Source of the DNA: Megaleporinus macrocephalus
Taxonomy: Eukaryota; Chordata; Actinopteri; Characiformes; Anostomidae
Direction: 5' to 3'
Assembly (NCBI GenBank): GCA_021613375.1
Contig: CM038703.1
Location: 23,920,194 to 23,984,193, forward strand
Length of the DNA: 64,000 nucleotides
This document shows, in pieces, positions 1-13,283 of this stretch. A program made the translations under genes and the position numbers. The notes under the pieces were generated by a model. It ran no database searches. It was not told where the DNA came from and saw nothing but the letters and a program-made list of their open reading frames with translations. The stretch's first letter is position 1. Each line of letters starts with the position of its first letter.

Positions 1-1085
1 AAATAAACAATATTACAAAAGATGATATTAGATATGCTGATTAGATTTAAGATTATTTCGTTGTTTGCAGTGTAGAGCAGTTTGAGGCACTAATGAGCAG
101 AGATCCTCAACTACTTAAAAAATGCATCTGTAGGGGACCCTATTGCTGTCCAATGCCAAGAGCCCCACAGTCACTAAATCTCGCCTTGGTTATAAAACTG
201 GTCCTTTAATGTACTGTGTCTCACTCTCACATGTGCTACATTTGTATGTGTATTTACTGTCATGCATGTCCTTGGCGTTTTTTCCAGCTTTTGCTGCTGC
301 GTGTGAGACAGATATGTTGAGTGGTTGTGACAGAGCATGACCACTCAGGCGCATGCCAGATGCCGAAATTGTGTGTCTCTCTGTTGCCACAGCCACGGTC
401 CATCTGAATAGAATAACGTGTTGACAAGTCTCCATGGTTACAACTAAAATGAATAGAGGAATAGAGCTGAGCAAGGGCTAGCTACAGAGGTGAGCGAAAA
501 AAAGAAAGAAAGAAAGAAAGAAAAGTGATATGAGGGTGAACAACACTAAATTCTCCATAACAAAAGCCATTAACTAGTGACAATGACATCTACGATTTAC
601 CTAGTCACCTAAGAAAATATTTGTTGTTTAAACCTTAAATATCATAGACAACACAGTTAGAGTTCTGATGAAGTGTGGAGCGCTGTTCAAGTTGGAAAGC
701 ATATGAAATTAATGCTAATTTAGAAAAGCTCTGAGAAATGTAAATAGATTGAGACAAACAACATCTATGATTTCATTCATTACGTCTGTCTGTGGTCATC
801 AGAAACCCAAAAACCCATCCACTCAGTAGATGGCATAGTGCTCCAAAAGGAATATATTTTCTTGTGTAGCTTACTGTCTGCAGTCCAAGTGTTGCACTTT
901 ATGGTCTTACTCTAAAACAAACTGCAACTGAACTCAATACACAACATAGACAATTGAAGAGTATGCACTGACCAAGCACTTTAATAAGAACATCTTATAT
1001 ATGCAATAATTGTCCATTTAATCAACTCCACTTATATAGAGCTGCACTGTACTGTACTGCACTTCATCTGTTTCTCAGCATTTAT
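1..1085. other. Intergenic, no gene seen
   Basis: No coding region, splice pattern or RNA gene could be recognised. Short open frames on both strands have no recognisable protein content. The only clear element is a GAAA microsatellite near 500. Confidence 0.5.
496..525. repeat. (GAAA)n microsatellite
   Basis: About six to seven units of GAAA are read directly from the sequence, with one longer A run at the left end. Confidence 0.9.
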
Positions 1086-1088
1086 TAT

Positions 1089-1209
1089 TTGGTTGGTGAA
1101 TCATTCTCAGCACCGCACTGTGACATTGTCATTGTGGTGATTAGTGGTGTTGGTGCGTGTTGTGCTGGTACAAGTGGATAACATAGCAGCACTGCTATAG
1201 TTTTTAGAA
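1089..1209. mobile_element. MITE, left half (interrupted copy)
   Basis: The stretch with 'ttctcagcaccgcactg' and 'gtgttgtgctggtac', ending in 'gctatagtttttagaac', resembles one end of a non-autonomous DNA repeat that I recall as common in otophysan fishes. The matching continuation is not adjacent. It resumes near 2,110 with 'aactgctggactaagaat'. The family assignment is from memory; the split is inferred from the order of the two halves. Confidence 0.55.
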
Positions 1210-2109
1210 CTTAGTCAAGTCAGTTTTATTTGTATAGCACTATTTACAACAATGTTGTCACAACGCAGCTTTACAGGAGTTTGAAAGCATAAAAACATGA
1301 AGTCACAACACTTTATCCACCGTAAGCAAGCCAGAGGAGACGGTGGCAAGGAAAAACTCCCTCAGCTGGAGTTAGAAAACTTGGGAGGAACCAGAGTCAC
1401 AAGGGCAGACCCATCCTCCTCTGGTCACACAGTATTTACAGTTTATCAAACTAAAGCTGAGTCTGAAGGTAAAAGCTTTAGAAATTGCACAGGTGGTACA
1501 TCTGGATGATACAGTGATGTAGTCAAGGATGTAGCAAATGGCAAGAATGGCGTTGAATGGGTTGGTGCCATGTGACAGAGGGGCCCTGGTGGTCAGTCCT
1601 TTAACAGTATTCAGTAGGACAGGTGGGTGGTTATTACCTCAGAAAGAGAAAAAGAAAAGTTACCTCTGGTTTGGATTAATACAGAGGATCTTGAATAATT
1701 ACACGATACATTATTTATCATTACAAACTGGAAACAGTCAGTGAGGTAGGATGTGAACCAGGATAACGCTGTTACTGTGATTCCAACCATGTTTTCTAAT
1801 CTGTCCAAGAGAATAATGTGATCTATAGTGTCAAAACGCTTTATGGGCCCAACATTGTCTAAAGTTGATTGGAATGTATTTTCTATGCAGCGTGTTAATC
1901 TGTCTAAATCTGTTGGGTCTGATGAAGGAAAAGCTATGGTTAATAAATCTGGAAGGATCTAAATAAAGTGTTGAACTGTATTTGGCGTTATTGAACAATT
2001 CATGCAGTACCGGAGTGATATACATACATTTTCACTGAGACTCTGTTCATTTGAAATTAGGTAATTACTGAAGTCTGTGGAAGAACTGTTACATCATGTA
2101 TGTCATATC
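1210..2109 (-). mobile_element. LINE relic (reverse transcriptase fragment), minus strand
   Basis: Read on the minus strand, 1,850-1,700 encodes a reverse transcriptase segment: TIDHIILLDRLENMVG is followed by ALSWFTSYLTDCFQFV, the region between RT motifs A and B of L2/CR1-like LINEs. The 3' end lies at 1,210-1,235, where the minus strand carries an 'acaaataaaactgacttga' type tail typical of fish LINEs. The block at 1,320-1,435 ('ggcaaggaaaaactccctc') behaves as its 3' UTR. The copy is 5' truncated, internally deleted and full of stops. It sits inside the MITE that flanks it. Confidence 0.65.
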
Positions 2110-2297
2110 ATATCTTGTGTAACTGCTGGACTAAGAATTGCCCAGTAGCCAAAAAGTTCCAGCCAACATTGCCTGACCTGTCACCACTGATGAAGGACTG
2201 TGAGGATGACTAACACAAAATGTGCAGGAACAGATCAGCTGTCATCTTTACATTTACAAGGTATGTCTAATACAGTGTTTAAAAAAACAGTGTTGCA
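2110..2297. mobile_element. MITE, right half (interrupted copy)
   Basis: The segment begins with 'aactgctggactaagaat' and runs through 'ccactgatgaaggactgtg' to 'acatttacaaggtatgtcta'. This continues the repeat that broke off at 1,209. The copy seems truncated shortly after 2,290, before the expected inverted terminal copy. Confidence 0.5.
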
Positions 2298-4012
2298 GTC
2301 AAGACCACCAAACCAGAGTCCAAGTCAACACCAAGGCTTTTGGTAGTCAAGTCCAAGTTAAGACAGAGACCAGGAGTGACTGAGAAATGTAGCCTAAAAC
2401 ATTATTAATTATTATATCATTGCAATAGTCATCGTCTTAGTCAAACTGCAATGTAACTAGTAGCAGTGGTAGGACTTCTGGGCTTTATATGCATGGGAAC
2501 TGAAAAAGAGCAACTACAACTATGTGCTATGTGCTCATTGGTCTTTACAAATGAAGCTTTGAAACAACAATTTACACCATCACTCTGAGGCTAAATGCAG
2601 TCATTATATATCTAAACTCGTCTAAACTAGTCTAAACTTGGTGGTGACATCTAGCACTCAGCAGCTTCCACTCAGTTTTCTCATTAGGAGAGTCAGAAAA
2701 AGACATTCTGAAGGTTGAACTAGCGACAAATCAGGCCTGGCCGCAGGATTAATTAGGCAATATGGGCTCCCCTAACACAATGAACCAAAGAGAACTGGTT
2801 TCTCTGTTTCTGATATCTATCGATACTTGATTGTGGATTTTCTTCAGCAATACCATTACAACACAACACAAAAGAATTAGAAACATAATGACTAACCATA
2901 TACTAAAATAAAAGACTTAATGGACAGCAATGTACCAACACCAGCCACACGTGGAAACCAAATAAAACTGTAAACTGCACTTTATCTAGAACAAAAATAA
3001 AATGACAAACTCAAACAGAAAGGACTCAGAACTGTCAATACCAATCCCCAGTCCAAAATGATATGGTCAAGTTAAACACATGCTGAAATGAATTTACTGT
3101 TGTCTGAATAACTCATGCTCGCCGTGTCACAGGCTTTACACAGCATTCCTGCTTTGTAGCTTTTTTCACTGAAGTGCTACAGCTCACTGTTTTGATACTG
3201 CCAAGCACACAGACAACCAAAATCTTTGTTCATCTTTGCCCCTGACTTAGAAGAGCTGCAGCTGTCCTGATCAATCTTTGAATCCTATTCTACCTTAAAT
3301 AGTGCAGTTGTTACATTGGAATACATGTAGGATTAACTGGCCAAGAAGTGGATTAACCACTTCTGAAACAGGCAAGGTAGCATGCGTGTTCACAAATGGC
3401 ACCAAAAGTGTCTCTGAGCTCCAATTCCAGAGCTTAACTGCACAGACCACTGCATGGCATACTCCTGTCCCTGTACAGCATTTAAGACCTTCAATGGAGA
3501 AGGAGCAGGATCTATGCACTGCAGGTAGTCATAGCTCCACTGCCTCTGGCCTCCACCCAAGGAGAAAGAGCAGACCTACTACAAGCAACACCAGACTCCT
3601 TTTTCTCCGGCCCACACGCAAGGCCTAGTTCGTCCACCAATACATATAAACACAAACTCCCAGAGCTCAGGAGTAGTAACAAGAGGCTGTAACAAAGAAT
3701 CTATATTCTAACAGGGAGGGCAATCAAAATTCACTAATGTCAAATCTCAGAAAACAAACATCCATTACACACATACACACACCTCCCCCAAAAGAAAACT
3801 GCCAGCAAACACACAAGACAAATACTCACCGGACAAAATCTGAAAATGGACGAACCCCCAATTGTTACGACCTGGTGTAGGGGCAGGCCGTAACTGAAAT
3901 TGAGAGTGGGTTCTCTCCCCTGACCTCTGCAAGACCAAACACCGGATACTGTTCAAACCAGAAAAGTGCAAGTTTGTTGTCAAAACCTTACTTCACAAAG
4001 CTTTGCGCAATT
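2298..4012. other. Intergenic, unassigned repeats
   Basis: No gene was recognised. Open frames at 3,302-3,628 (+) and 3,295-3,519 (-) overlap each other and have no domain I can name. Near 3,863 the sequence 'tgttacgacctggtg' looks like the start of an LTR-type repeat, but no partner LTR or primer binding site was found. Confidence 0.35.
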
Positions 4013-4409
4013 CGAAAAGAGAAGCTGGATCATAACAGTTTGCAAGGCAAGGGGTGAGCTGCTGTCCATCCATTGTTAAAATAATTGATGTAACCATATA
4101 CTTTCTAAGGTTTTAACATTTCCAGCTTGTCAGAGACAAATTACCGTTAAAAGAAAAAAAGACGTTTTTTACTATAATCTTTAGGGGTGCTGGGACTCAA
4201 TTTAAATCTAAACTAGGGCTAGCTACGCACCTGGTCAAAAGTTTGGGACGTGGCCAGAGAGTACTTTCTGGCTAAAGCTAATATAAACGTTAGCTAACCC
4301 AAACCCTCCTAATCTGTTACCATAACAATACATTATCCAAAAGCCGTTTTTATTGCTGTAAATTTTGCTATTCATTGCTCTCATTACTGACCTCGCGTTT
4401 AAAGCTGGT
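4013..4409 (+). repeat. Dispersed repeat, left arm of a long-range inverted pair
   Basis: This segment matches the reverse complement of 12,168-12,512 along its length, with indels. Shared blocks include 'cgaaaagagaagctggatca', 'tttactataatctttagg', 'cccaaaccctccta' and 'tctgttaccataaca'. About 7.8 kb separates the arms. The two copies are diverged, so this is probably one repeat family inserted twice in opposite orientation. I do not recognise the family. Confidence 0.8.
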
Positions 4410-6636
4410 GCGAGCTACCCGGCATTCCAGTGAGGCAAGAGCTCGGGTCAGTGAAGCTGCTGACTTCAGGATATTTCTGAACAGGCATCTCAACACAAAC
4501 CTTAAAGTTAAAGACCACCTAACAACCAGAGCCAGTTGCTAACAACAAACACAGTTGTGTGAAAGTGTTTTTAAACAGTTTCCGCTTTTTCAGTGGTTTA
4601 CTTTTTGGGTAAACACCCCACCCCCCCAAATCCCCTGTGGACCTGACTACTGAAAAACAAGATGATTGGGTTGGTAGGGGGCAAAGAATGCAAAGAAACA
4701 GATTAAAGTTTGTAATTGTGGAACTACAGAGTACCTTTATAGTAAGTGGAGCTGATTAAATCAATCAGTGTAAATACAGGAGGTGTTCCTAATAGTGTGC
4801 TTAATGATGTGTATGCATTCATTTGTTTTTTTTTCTACTGTTCATCCATATTTAATGTGAGTGTAAACAGCTAAGCACATGGCACAATCTGCGAACACTG
4901 CACTTTCCTCTGACAGCATGTCACTTCATGCAGTCACCAGAGAATATCTGAAAAAAAGAGGAGGAAAGAGAAAAAGAGAGAGGGAGCGAAAGAATATATT
5001 GTATGTAGAAGGGCAAAAAAAAATTGAATAGAGTTGCGTGTGTATCCGCACATGTGTACAATAGCAGTATTCACTGTATGATAGCCCTGACCCAAATACA
5101 GTAGCTATACATCACTTCACCCTTCCATTTCTGAGAATAATGCGACCCTTCCATTCAAATGAGTGCGCACATACACACTGTAGCACAACTGAGTAAAAGT
5201 AGAGAAAGCTGTGCCAACAGCATTTCATTCAAGCAAAATCCAAGCTCAAATCTTCATAAGACACAATATTATGATGGTGAGGTACATTATGCAACAAAAC
5301 TATTAGCATACTCTTACTGATGTGACATCTGTCAAATGGAACTAAAACCAATAGGCTCTGCAAAGGGTTTTTGGTTGTTGGCGAATGTGAGAGCTCAAAC
5401 TGTTCCCATTCCCAAGACATGTTTATGTGTGAGAGAGACTGTGGCATGTCTGCGTTAATCACACTGGTCGTGATGAATGGCTTGTAAAGTGTGCTTCTCT
5501 AGGGATGCTCCTTGCATGCTCTGGAAAGGAGCTTGAGTCTGTTTCACAAGATAAGATCAATGACCTTCAGAGGCAGAGCTGATTCTCTTGCTCAGCGTCT
5601 GCTTTCTCAGGGCTGTCAGATTGCAAGAGTGTTCTCATTGTTCAGAGCTGAGGTGGGGTTGATGTTTAATTCCTCAGCCCATCTGATGTGGTGGTTAGTC
5701 GATTAGGGGGGATTTCAATGGGTATTATATCCTCCTTTTGAAAAAAGATCAATAAGGTGTTGCTGTTAAAGATTTGAAGAGGCCATTTCCATTCACTTAT
5801 AGTAAAACTAGACATAATGCATATTAAGGTGCATATTAAGGTGTTGCATATTTTTAATATAAAAAGAACAATAAGTTGTAGCCAAGAGAGCATTGTTGCA
5901 TTAACAGTAAAGAGAGAATGCATACACGTAATTTATTAGATTAGAGAGTTTCGGGCATCATTTTAATCTTCAATATGATGCAGTTACAGCCTGTATTCTT
6001 CTGGAAGGCTTTACACTTGATTCTGGAACATTTTTGTAAGGAACTGATTGCATTCAGTAATTGCATTTCAAGGTTTCTAGCAAAGAGTGCTAAGAGTGTG
6101 CTAAGGGAACCACTTTCTGTGGGACTGATAGAAAAGTGTGGTAAGGGCATATTAAAATATGGAAAATGGTTATATAAAAGTGTTCTCCTCTGGTACAAGG
6201 TGATAACGGATATATACAATGTCTGTATGTAATACTGGGTAAGTTAATAAAACATTAATTAAAAAAGGAGCTGGGCAAAAGAAAAGGTCAAATTAATAAC
6301 AGACACATTAACAAAAGCTCCAACTTTGGTTGCTGAGCTATACAATTGAGCACTGAACTTGATTCTAGACCTATTTACATGGGCGGTAACAGACTTGTGT
6401 TCATATCAGACCATTAAAGTGACTTACTGCAGTTAGCTTTTCTGCTGTTGAACTTGACCTACTCTAAATGCCAATATGAGAAATTATGGGATTATTGCAG
6501 CATCGCCTGAAGGGGTCATAGGAGTACTATATGGCGATAAGATTCATAGAAACGAGGACTCTGAAATACACTTAATGAACTCTAACAGCATAGCCAATAT
6601 GTCTGTGACCTACTTTCATGGAGCAGGAGAGAAAGC

Positions 6637-6673
<37 letters not shown>

Positions 6674-7849
6674 CCTTTTGCCACAGTGGCCCTGTAAGTA
6701 AACAAAAAATGTTCCCTGCAGTATGAAACTCAGTGGTGAATTTAGCATTAAAATGCAACAACATATGTTGCAAGACTGCTCAGAATTTTCCACATGTAAA
6801 AGTTAAAATTTGAAAGCTTTGAACTGTCTATCTGGAAATCTTACCTAGGCTTTGCTTCTTTCCTATGGCTGAATGGTTAAAAATCTTGTCTCTGACATCC
6901 ATTCTGTGCTGAGTAACGTCAGAATTGCTGTTTATTTCATAACTTTCTCTAGTGGCAACTATGATAATTACAGCTAGGCCTTAGATATCAAAACTCTATC
7001 AAAGAAAGAAGAAAAACACTCTTTAAAGTTATTTATAACAGTATCTAGTATGTTAGTGCTTAATGCTGCAGCACATTAATTTTTTTGGATGTTCTAAATT
7101 AAATGCAGACATTCAAAGACACCCCATTTTTATGTATGGCTTGCAAAAACAATTGATATGTATTTATAACAACTGAAAGCTTGTTGAACCACATCTCACA
7201 TTCACCCTTTGCAGTTGCGGTGCTAGAAATCCTAAATCTTCTCCACCTTTCATGAGAAATCCGAACAACCAAGTAAATTGTGTACATAGGTACACACACA
7301 CATTTACTAAGAGTGCACAGCTAATATAGGCTTAGATCAGTTTAGTCTACAAGTTCTAAACATTTGTTGACACCTCAAAAAGCTGATATTTAATTAGTAA
7401 AATAGTCAAATGGTAGATTACTCCAGTGGGTAGTGTTAAGATAAGAAAAAGGTAAGAAAACCAATATTGATTGCTGCCACTTTCAGTCTGCAGATTTCAG
7501 TTACAGTATTGCTTCGGTGCTCACAAAGGTGTTTATATCACACAAGCCTGTGGTCACCTCCTTTGCTGCAAGGATCAACGCAACACTGTGATAGTACAAT
7601 CACCTCACTGGCACAGTACCACCACAGCCATATTTCTGGAAACACAGACTGAATTTTAAATTAAATAATGGCTTCTACAATCAAACATTTCTATATATTT
7701 TAAATCACTGAACTATTAGCAAGCCTTAGATATGCGCTCAAATATTAAAACATTATATTGAATCCTCCCAGCACTGATATTAGTATGTAGCTAGACAGTC
7801 AATAAAGCATTAAATATTTATTTATAAAAATACATTGAGGGTGACCCTC
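4410..7849. other. Intergenic, no gene seen
   Basis: AT-rich sequence with short unconvincing open frames on both strands. Apart from the (GA)n tract near 6,650 I see no recognisable element. Confidence 0.45.
6639..6670. repeat. (GA)n microsatellite
   Basis: Sixteen GA units read directly. They create arginine/glutamate and leucine/serine low-complexity open frames that are not genes. Confidence 0.95.
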
Positions 7850-10600
7850 ATTTTCAATGTAGCTGAGCATTTACAGCTTAAAGGTACTGAAAAACATTCA
7901 AAAAGAAATTAATCCAGTAAAAAAAAATTGGAAAAAGACTACATAAACAAATCAAACAAAATTAATAGAAAAAGAATTCAGAGAGCAATTGATATTTAAT
8001 AAAAAAGGGGAAACTAAAATCAAGATAATAAAATAATTAATAAGATTTCAACATATAATGATAAATAAGAATAAATAAAAATTCAAACAGTCAAAATAAA
8101 GGATTTTAAAAAGTATAAAAAATAAATGAATTAAAACAGTAATATAATTTAAATTAAAAAAACAACTGGAAAAAATCTAAATAATGATAATTAGAAAATG
8201 CTAAAATTAGAAACAGATTGAAAAATGTAACCAAAACAATTTCAGGCTGTCTGAAGGTGATGAGAAACTAAAAGTTTAAAATGAGTAAAACCAGAGAACC
8301 AAGTTTTAGACACTCCTGCAGCAAATTCCAGCTCCCTGGTGCACTGAATCTAAAACAGGTTTACTAGGTATCTGACAGGTGATCTGGTGACTATAGCAAG
8401 TCTGATTATTACTGCTATTTATAGAAATAGCATAGATAGATAGCACATAGATGTGAAGTTATATGGCCAGAGAGTGATTTATAAATAAAAATAAGTGTGT
8501 TTCCCGTTGTGTGAGCCAGTGCGGAAAAAGTCTCAGAATGTAGGAAAAGATTGAGTCTGGTGGTTTGAGGGTACGTCAGATGCATGTCTATAAATTACAT
8601 CACCACAGTCCAGGACTGATAGTAAGATTGCCTACACAAGTCTTTTTCTAGCATACATAAACAGACAAGATTTATTTTGATAAAGGAGTCCAAACCTCTA
8701 TCTGCACATACTGACTAGTTTATTAGTACGAGATTTAAATAAGAGTTTGTCATCCAGCCAATTGCCAAGGTATTTACACTCTGGGACTTGCACAATGCTG
8801 GAACCTATCAGTGTATTAATAGAGACTGTATTAAAATCAGTATTTGGAGATTAGGAAAACAGCATTAACTTGGTTTTCTTGGGGTTTTTCTAGCTTGTCT
8901 GTAAGACATAACATGAACACTAGAGTTTTTCTAATGCTGCATGAGCAGATTTGATTAAGCAGTATAAAATTGTGTCATCTCCACACAGTTGTACTTTGCA
9001 GTCTCAAGTGGAGGCAGTGACATCACTGATATATACACCCACTAGCCACCTCATTATAAATATAAATACCTATAAATATAAAACCACAAAGTTCATCAGT
9101 ATGATGATTGTTAATACAAGGATGTGTACCTAATGAAGTATTTGGTGAGTCTATGGTAAATAAATCTGTACCCAGCACTAAGCCTTGTGTGACTCCTTTG
9201 GCAATAGGAGTTAGATCTGATTTCTGGTTACCCAGTGTCATACACTTTTTTCTGTCTTTTATGGGCCCTTTGCATTGCATTATTTTTAAAGCCTATCTTT
9301 CTGGTTGACAAAATTTTTTGGTAAGTCAAAAAATGGCAATGCAGTGTCTAAGGCCATGTAGAGATCATTTTAAACCAGTGTGATCATATAGATGGTCCAC
9401 TGACTTTCTCCAAAGCCAGGCGCTTTCATTAAAACAAATATTTTAATAGGCAATTCAATAAAGCCTCTAAAGTTTTAGATATGACAGCTTTAAGGTTGGT
9501 CTATAATTATTTAGACCTGCTGCCTCTAATACCAGATACTTCCAGATACTAGCAGTTCTACAGGATAAAATCTAAAGATTCAAAATGTATGTAATATGTT
9601 CTAAAATAATCAGGGTTGCATGACAATAGCAGTAAGAGCATTACCCATTATGTATAAATAGCAAGTAAGGTAAAGCAGTAGCAGTAGAAGTGATGTCAGA
9701 CTGATGTCAAAGGCATGTTTATGTCAGTATTTTCTAATATATAACCAGCTGTTGCAAATTGTACATTAGAAATTTGCCCATGTCCTTCTGAACAGATAAC
9801 AAATGATTTTTAACTATTTTTTCTGTAGGGATAACAGAAGAATTTTGTTTTTGAGGGAAATTACTGCTTTGCAAAAATGTTGAATGTTGGAAGAGTTTGT
9901 GATCAAGCTGAGACAATAATCATTTACATTTATATCTCAGTTGCCTAAATGATGAAATTTCACTAGCAAACCAGTGATTTGATCTATCTCTTATTCTTAG
10001 ACTACCAAGACTAGACTTGTTAGGGTCCTCATAAGGGTAAGATTGCCACTATTTTTTAATGATCAGATGCATCAGACAACCAGTTAAGTTGGGGACCAGC
10101 ATTTATGAAGCAATATAGTACAGAAGCTCTGTTAATGGAGCAGAAGGAGGCCTGTAGAGCACTACTAATGCAAAAAAGTATGTTTTTCTAGTGATAACTT
10201 CAAAGTTAGAAAACTAAAAACAATTTTCTAAACATTCAGATTAGTAATTTAGCTGGCATATTTGCTAGTCCACTACCTCTGTTAAATGGAAAATAATGGT
10301 AAATAAAGTTCTGTCCCAAGCTATTTGGGATTTGGAATGAAGTTTTCTAAGTTAAAACATAAAATATTGTGTTTTTGTAGTGTCTTCAATTTAATACAGA
10401 TATTGGCCAAAACTGGGTTTGCATATTGGACACCTAGGTATTCTCCTAAAATTAATCTGTGAATGAAAGCATTATTGAGTGATCAATTGATAGATTTTTC
10501 TGTCCTTTCCTGATTATGTTGGTTGTTAATCTAGCACTTAAGCCCTTCATTTTATAATTTTCCTTTGGGCACATTAATATTTTAACACCTTTGTTTCTTC
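7850..10600 (-). mobile_element. Long degenerate LINE relic, minus strand
   Basis: Reading the minus strand from high to low coordinates gives scattered reverse transcriptase motifs in order. There is an NNYRP-like block near 9,520, GVTQGLVLG (decayed GVPQGSVLG) near 9,190-9,210, DTILYC near 8,965 (remnant of the YADD box), NPKKTKLMLF near 8,860, and KYLG..LDDKL near 8,760. Frameshifts and stops interrupt every block, so nothing here is functional. The AT-rich stretch 7,850-8,240 may be its 3' end. The outer limits are estimates; the RT core at 8,240-9,560 is the well-supported part. Confidence 0.6.
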
Positions 10601-11386
10601 AACAAGCATGATGATTTTATTATTTAATAAATTATTAGGTTTTCTGTGAAGGCCCAGAATGCTCTAAGTATTGTCATGTTGAGAACATTGCTCTCAGTGT
10701 AGAGCAAAGTACATTAGGAAATAAAATTGTTCTAGGCATTTATTATTATATTTGTGTGATCATCTTTGGCAAGACTAGCAACAAGACAATAACAGACTGT
10801 AAGTGTTTCTGTACAGCAATAACAGTGGTACTAAAAAACACTGAAAACACTTTATGGTTATATACACTTTATACCATTCAATAACTACTATTAACTATTA
10901 ACTATTAATTTAATTACCATATCAACGTATCCAGACAGGCAGATAGGTCAAGGTTTCAACAGGACAATGAACAATACATACATTCATTTGGTACAGTAGA
11001 GACCCATATTATTACACAGGTGCTTTCATCCAGCGTGAATAAGTGTAATGATGGTTTAAGCTATATAACTAGCAATGAGTAAGATGGTAATGATTTACTG
11101 AAAATCTCATTTACACCATTTGTCTCTTACACCAAATGTAGTTCAATGAATAAAACATGATTTGTGTATTTAGTTTGTTGTAGTTTTTTCAGTTTTGCAC
11201 TTTAAATACTTATTGTTATTTTGGAGTTTAGCTATTGTTATTTTGGAGTTTAAATAATACAGTAGAATCACCATAGAGTTTTGTATTATTTAAACACGGG
11301 GGAGCCTATAACTGTGTTTTCTTAAAATGTCAGCGGAAAACGCTGAACTCGTGAACCACCAACCACACACTTTACACCGACGGTGA

Positions 11387-11388
<2 letters not shown>

Positions 11389-11441
<53 letters not shown>
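11389..11441. repeat. (CA)n microsatellite
   Basis: About 26 uninterrupted CA units. Confidence 0.95.
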
Positions 11442-11442
<1 letters not shown>

Positions 11443-12041
11443 TGTCCTTTATAAAGAGGTGATGGATGTCCTCTACAATTACAATAATAATGCTTTGTCG
11501 CCCCCTGCCTATGAGTTTCGCAAGTAGCGCATCCAAAATCTGAATTAACCCAGCATTTTCGCCAGTGAACAGGCATTTATTTGTCTAATACAAACATGTG
11601 ATTTTAACCATTTGCTGTTAGTTGTTTGTTTGTTGACACGTTCAAGCTTTTGCTAAAAACACAACATAAAACAGCAATGGCAATCTGTTAGTGTCATTAT
11701 TATTAATATTTATCGAGTTACTACAGTGTTGCTGCACTTGATATGTGCAACGCGCATTCAGTAAACCGAATTTAAAAGAGCAAACCATAATACAATAGGA
11801 CAATGTGTCTGGCTGTCATGTTGTAAGTTATAGGCTGTTAATTATGTACTTAATGAAATATGAATTATTGTGAATAAGTTATTGTGAATTTACCGCAATA
11901 AGATTTTATCGGTTATGGGTTGATTAATGCTTGTGGTTTTATACAAGCTATATTTTTAGTGTAAGCATATAAATTTGAAAAAAATTAGTGTAAACATATA
12001 CATAATTATTCATTATTCTGTACATTTGTTTTTTTCATATT

Positions 12042-12045
<4 letters not shown>

Positions 12046-12138
<93 letters not shown>
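12046..12138. repeat. (TA)n microsatellite
   Basis: Around 46 uninterrupted TA units. The tract lies just inside the right arm of the inverted repeat pair. Open frames here (poly Tyr-Ile) are artefacts of the repeat. Confidence 0.95.
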
Positions 12139-12139
<1 letters not shown>

Positions 12140-12167
12140 TGATATGGTGATATATTCTGATCTCTGG

Positions 12168-12512
12168 CCAGCTTCAAACGTGAGGTCAGTGATGAGAGCA
12201 ATAAATAGCAAAATATACTGCAATAAAACGGCTTTAATATAATGTTGTTATGGTAACAGACTAGGAGGGTTTGGGTTCGCTAAAGTTTATATTAACGTTT
12301 GTCAGAAAGCACTCTGAAACGTAAAGTTACATTATTCTCTGGCCACTCACCTAAAGATTATAGTAAAAATACATTTTATTTTCTTTAACGTTTATTTGTC
12401 TCTGAAAAGCTGGAAATATAGAGTATAAGGTTAAACCAATTATTTTAACAACGAAAAGCCCCCACCCCCCCACCCCGCCTTGCAAAATGGTATGATCCAG
12501 CTTCTCTTTTCG
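12168..12512 (-). repeat. Dispersed repeat, right arm of a long-range inverted pair
   Basis: Reverse complement of 4,013-4,409 with substitutions and indels. Matching blocks are 'tgttatggtaacaga', 'taggagggtttgggtt', 'cctaaagattatagtaaa' and 'tgatccagcttctctttt'. It is slightly shorter than the left arm. Confidence 0.8.
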
Positions 12513-12920
12513 CATCGCGAACACATACGGTGTCAGTGTTTTATTTGACTGTTTTTTTATTTGACTGGTGTTGTGTGTCTTGCAAAGTTTTGCAAAGGAG
12601 TATTTTTGTACTTTATCACTCAGAACCAATACATTGCCGTCATTATCAGCAGTCCATATTTCTGATACACTCTTTATTCTGTTATTGTTAGCTAGGAGTG
12701 ATGGTTTATTTTTGGTCTGATGGTTTATTTTAGTTTAGCAGGCTAATGCTGCAGGTGGTCTGTTTACAATTTATAAAGGAGGAAGAGAAGCTGTAGCTGC
12801 TGTGCTGTTGGTTAGCCTGTGTGTTATTAAAGCTAAGGTGCTAGAGTAGTGCTGTCTGTATGTGTATTAGCTAATGAATGTTACACAATGATGAGATATG
12901 AAGAGATGATGCTATAACGT

Positions 12921-12923
<3 letters not shown>

Positions 12924-12970
<47 letters not shown>
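12924..12970. repeat. (GT)n microsatellite
   Basis: About 23 uninterrupted GT units. Confidence 0.95.
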
Positions 12971-12972
<2 letters not shown>

Positions 12973-13184
12973 TCAGCAGGTCAGCTATAGATATTTAATT
13001 CTTATATTCAAGTATGGCCAACATGATCGTGATCATATGCTCAGTATCTGTTGACACACTTATCTCAAGTCTCATGCCCTGAATTTCTCTCATTCTCATC
13101 TGGTCACACTAGCCCACAGAAGCTGAATATTCAATGAGAAAAATTTGGTAAATTGATATGGATCTATTTATTTTTATCTTAAAT

Positions 13185-13186
<2 letters not shown>

Positions 13187-13244
<58 letters not shown>

Positions 13245-13283
13245 ACACACACACCCACACACACACACATATATATATATATT
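13187..13283. repeat. (CA)n then (TA)n compound microsatellite
   Basis: A long CA run with a few interruptions passes into a short AT run near 13,269. Confidence 0.95.

Noticed and set aside
3302..3628. 108-aa frame upstream of rab5a
   Set aside because: An overlapping antisense frame of similar length exists and no domain is recognisable. Likely chance in repeat-derived sequence.
12013..12242. Open frames made of Tyr-Ile repeats
   Set aside because: Artefact of the (TA)n microsatellite, present in several frames at once. The same applies near 53,660.
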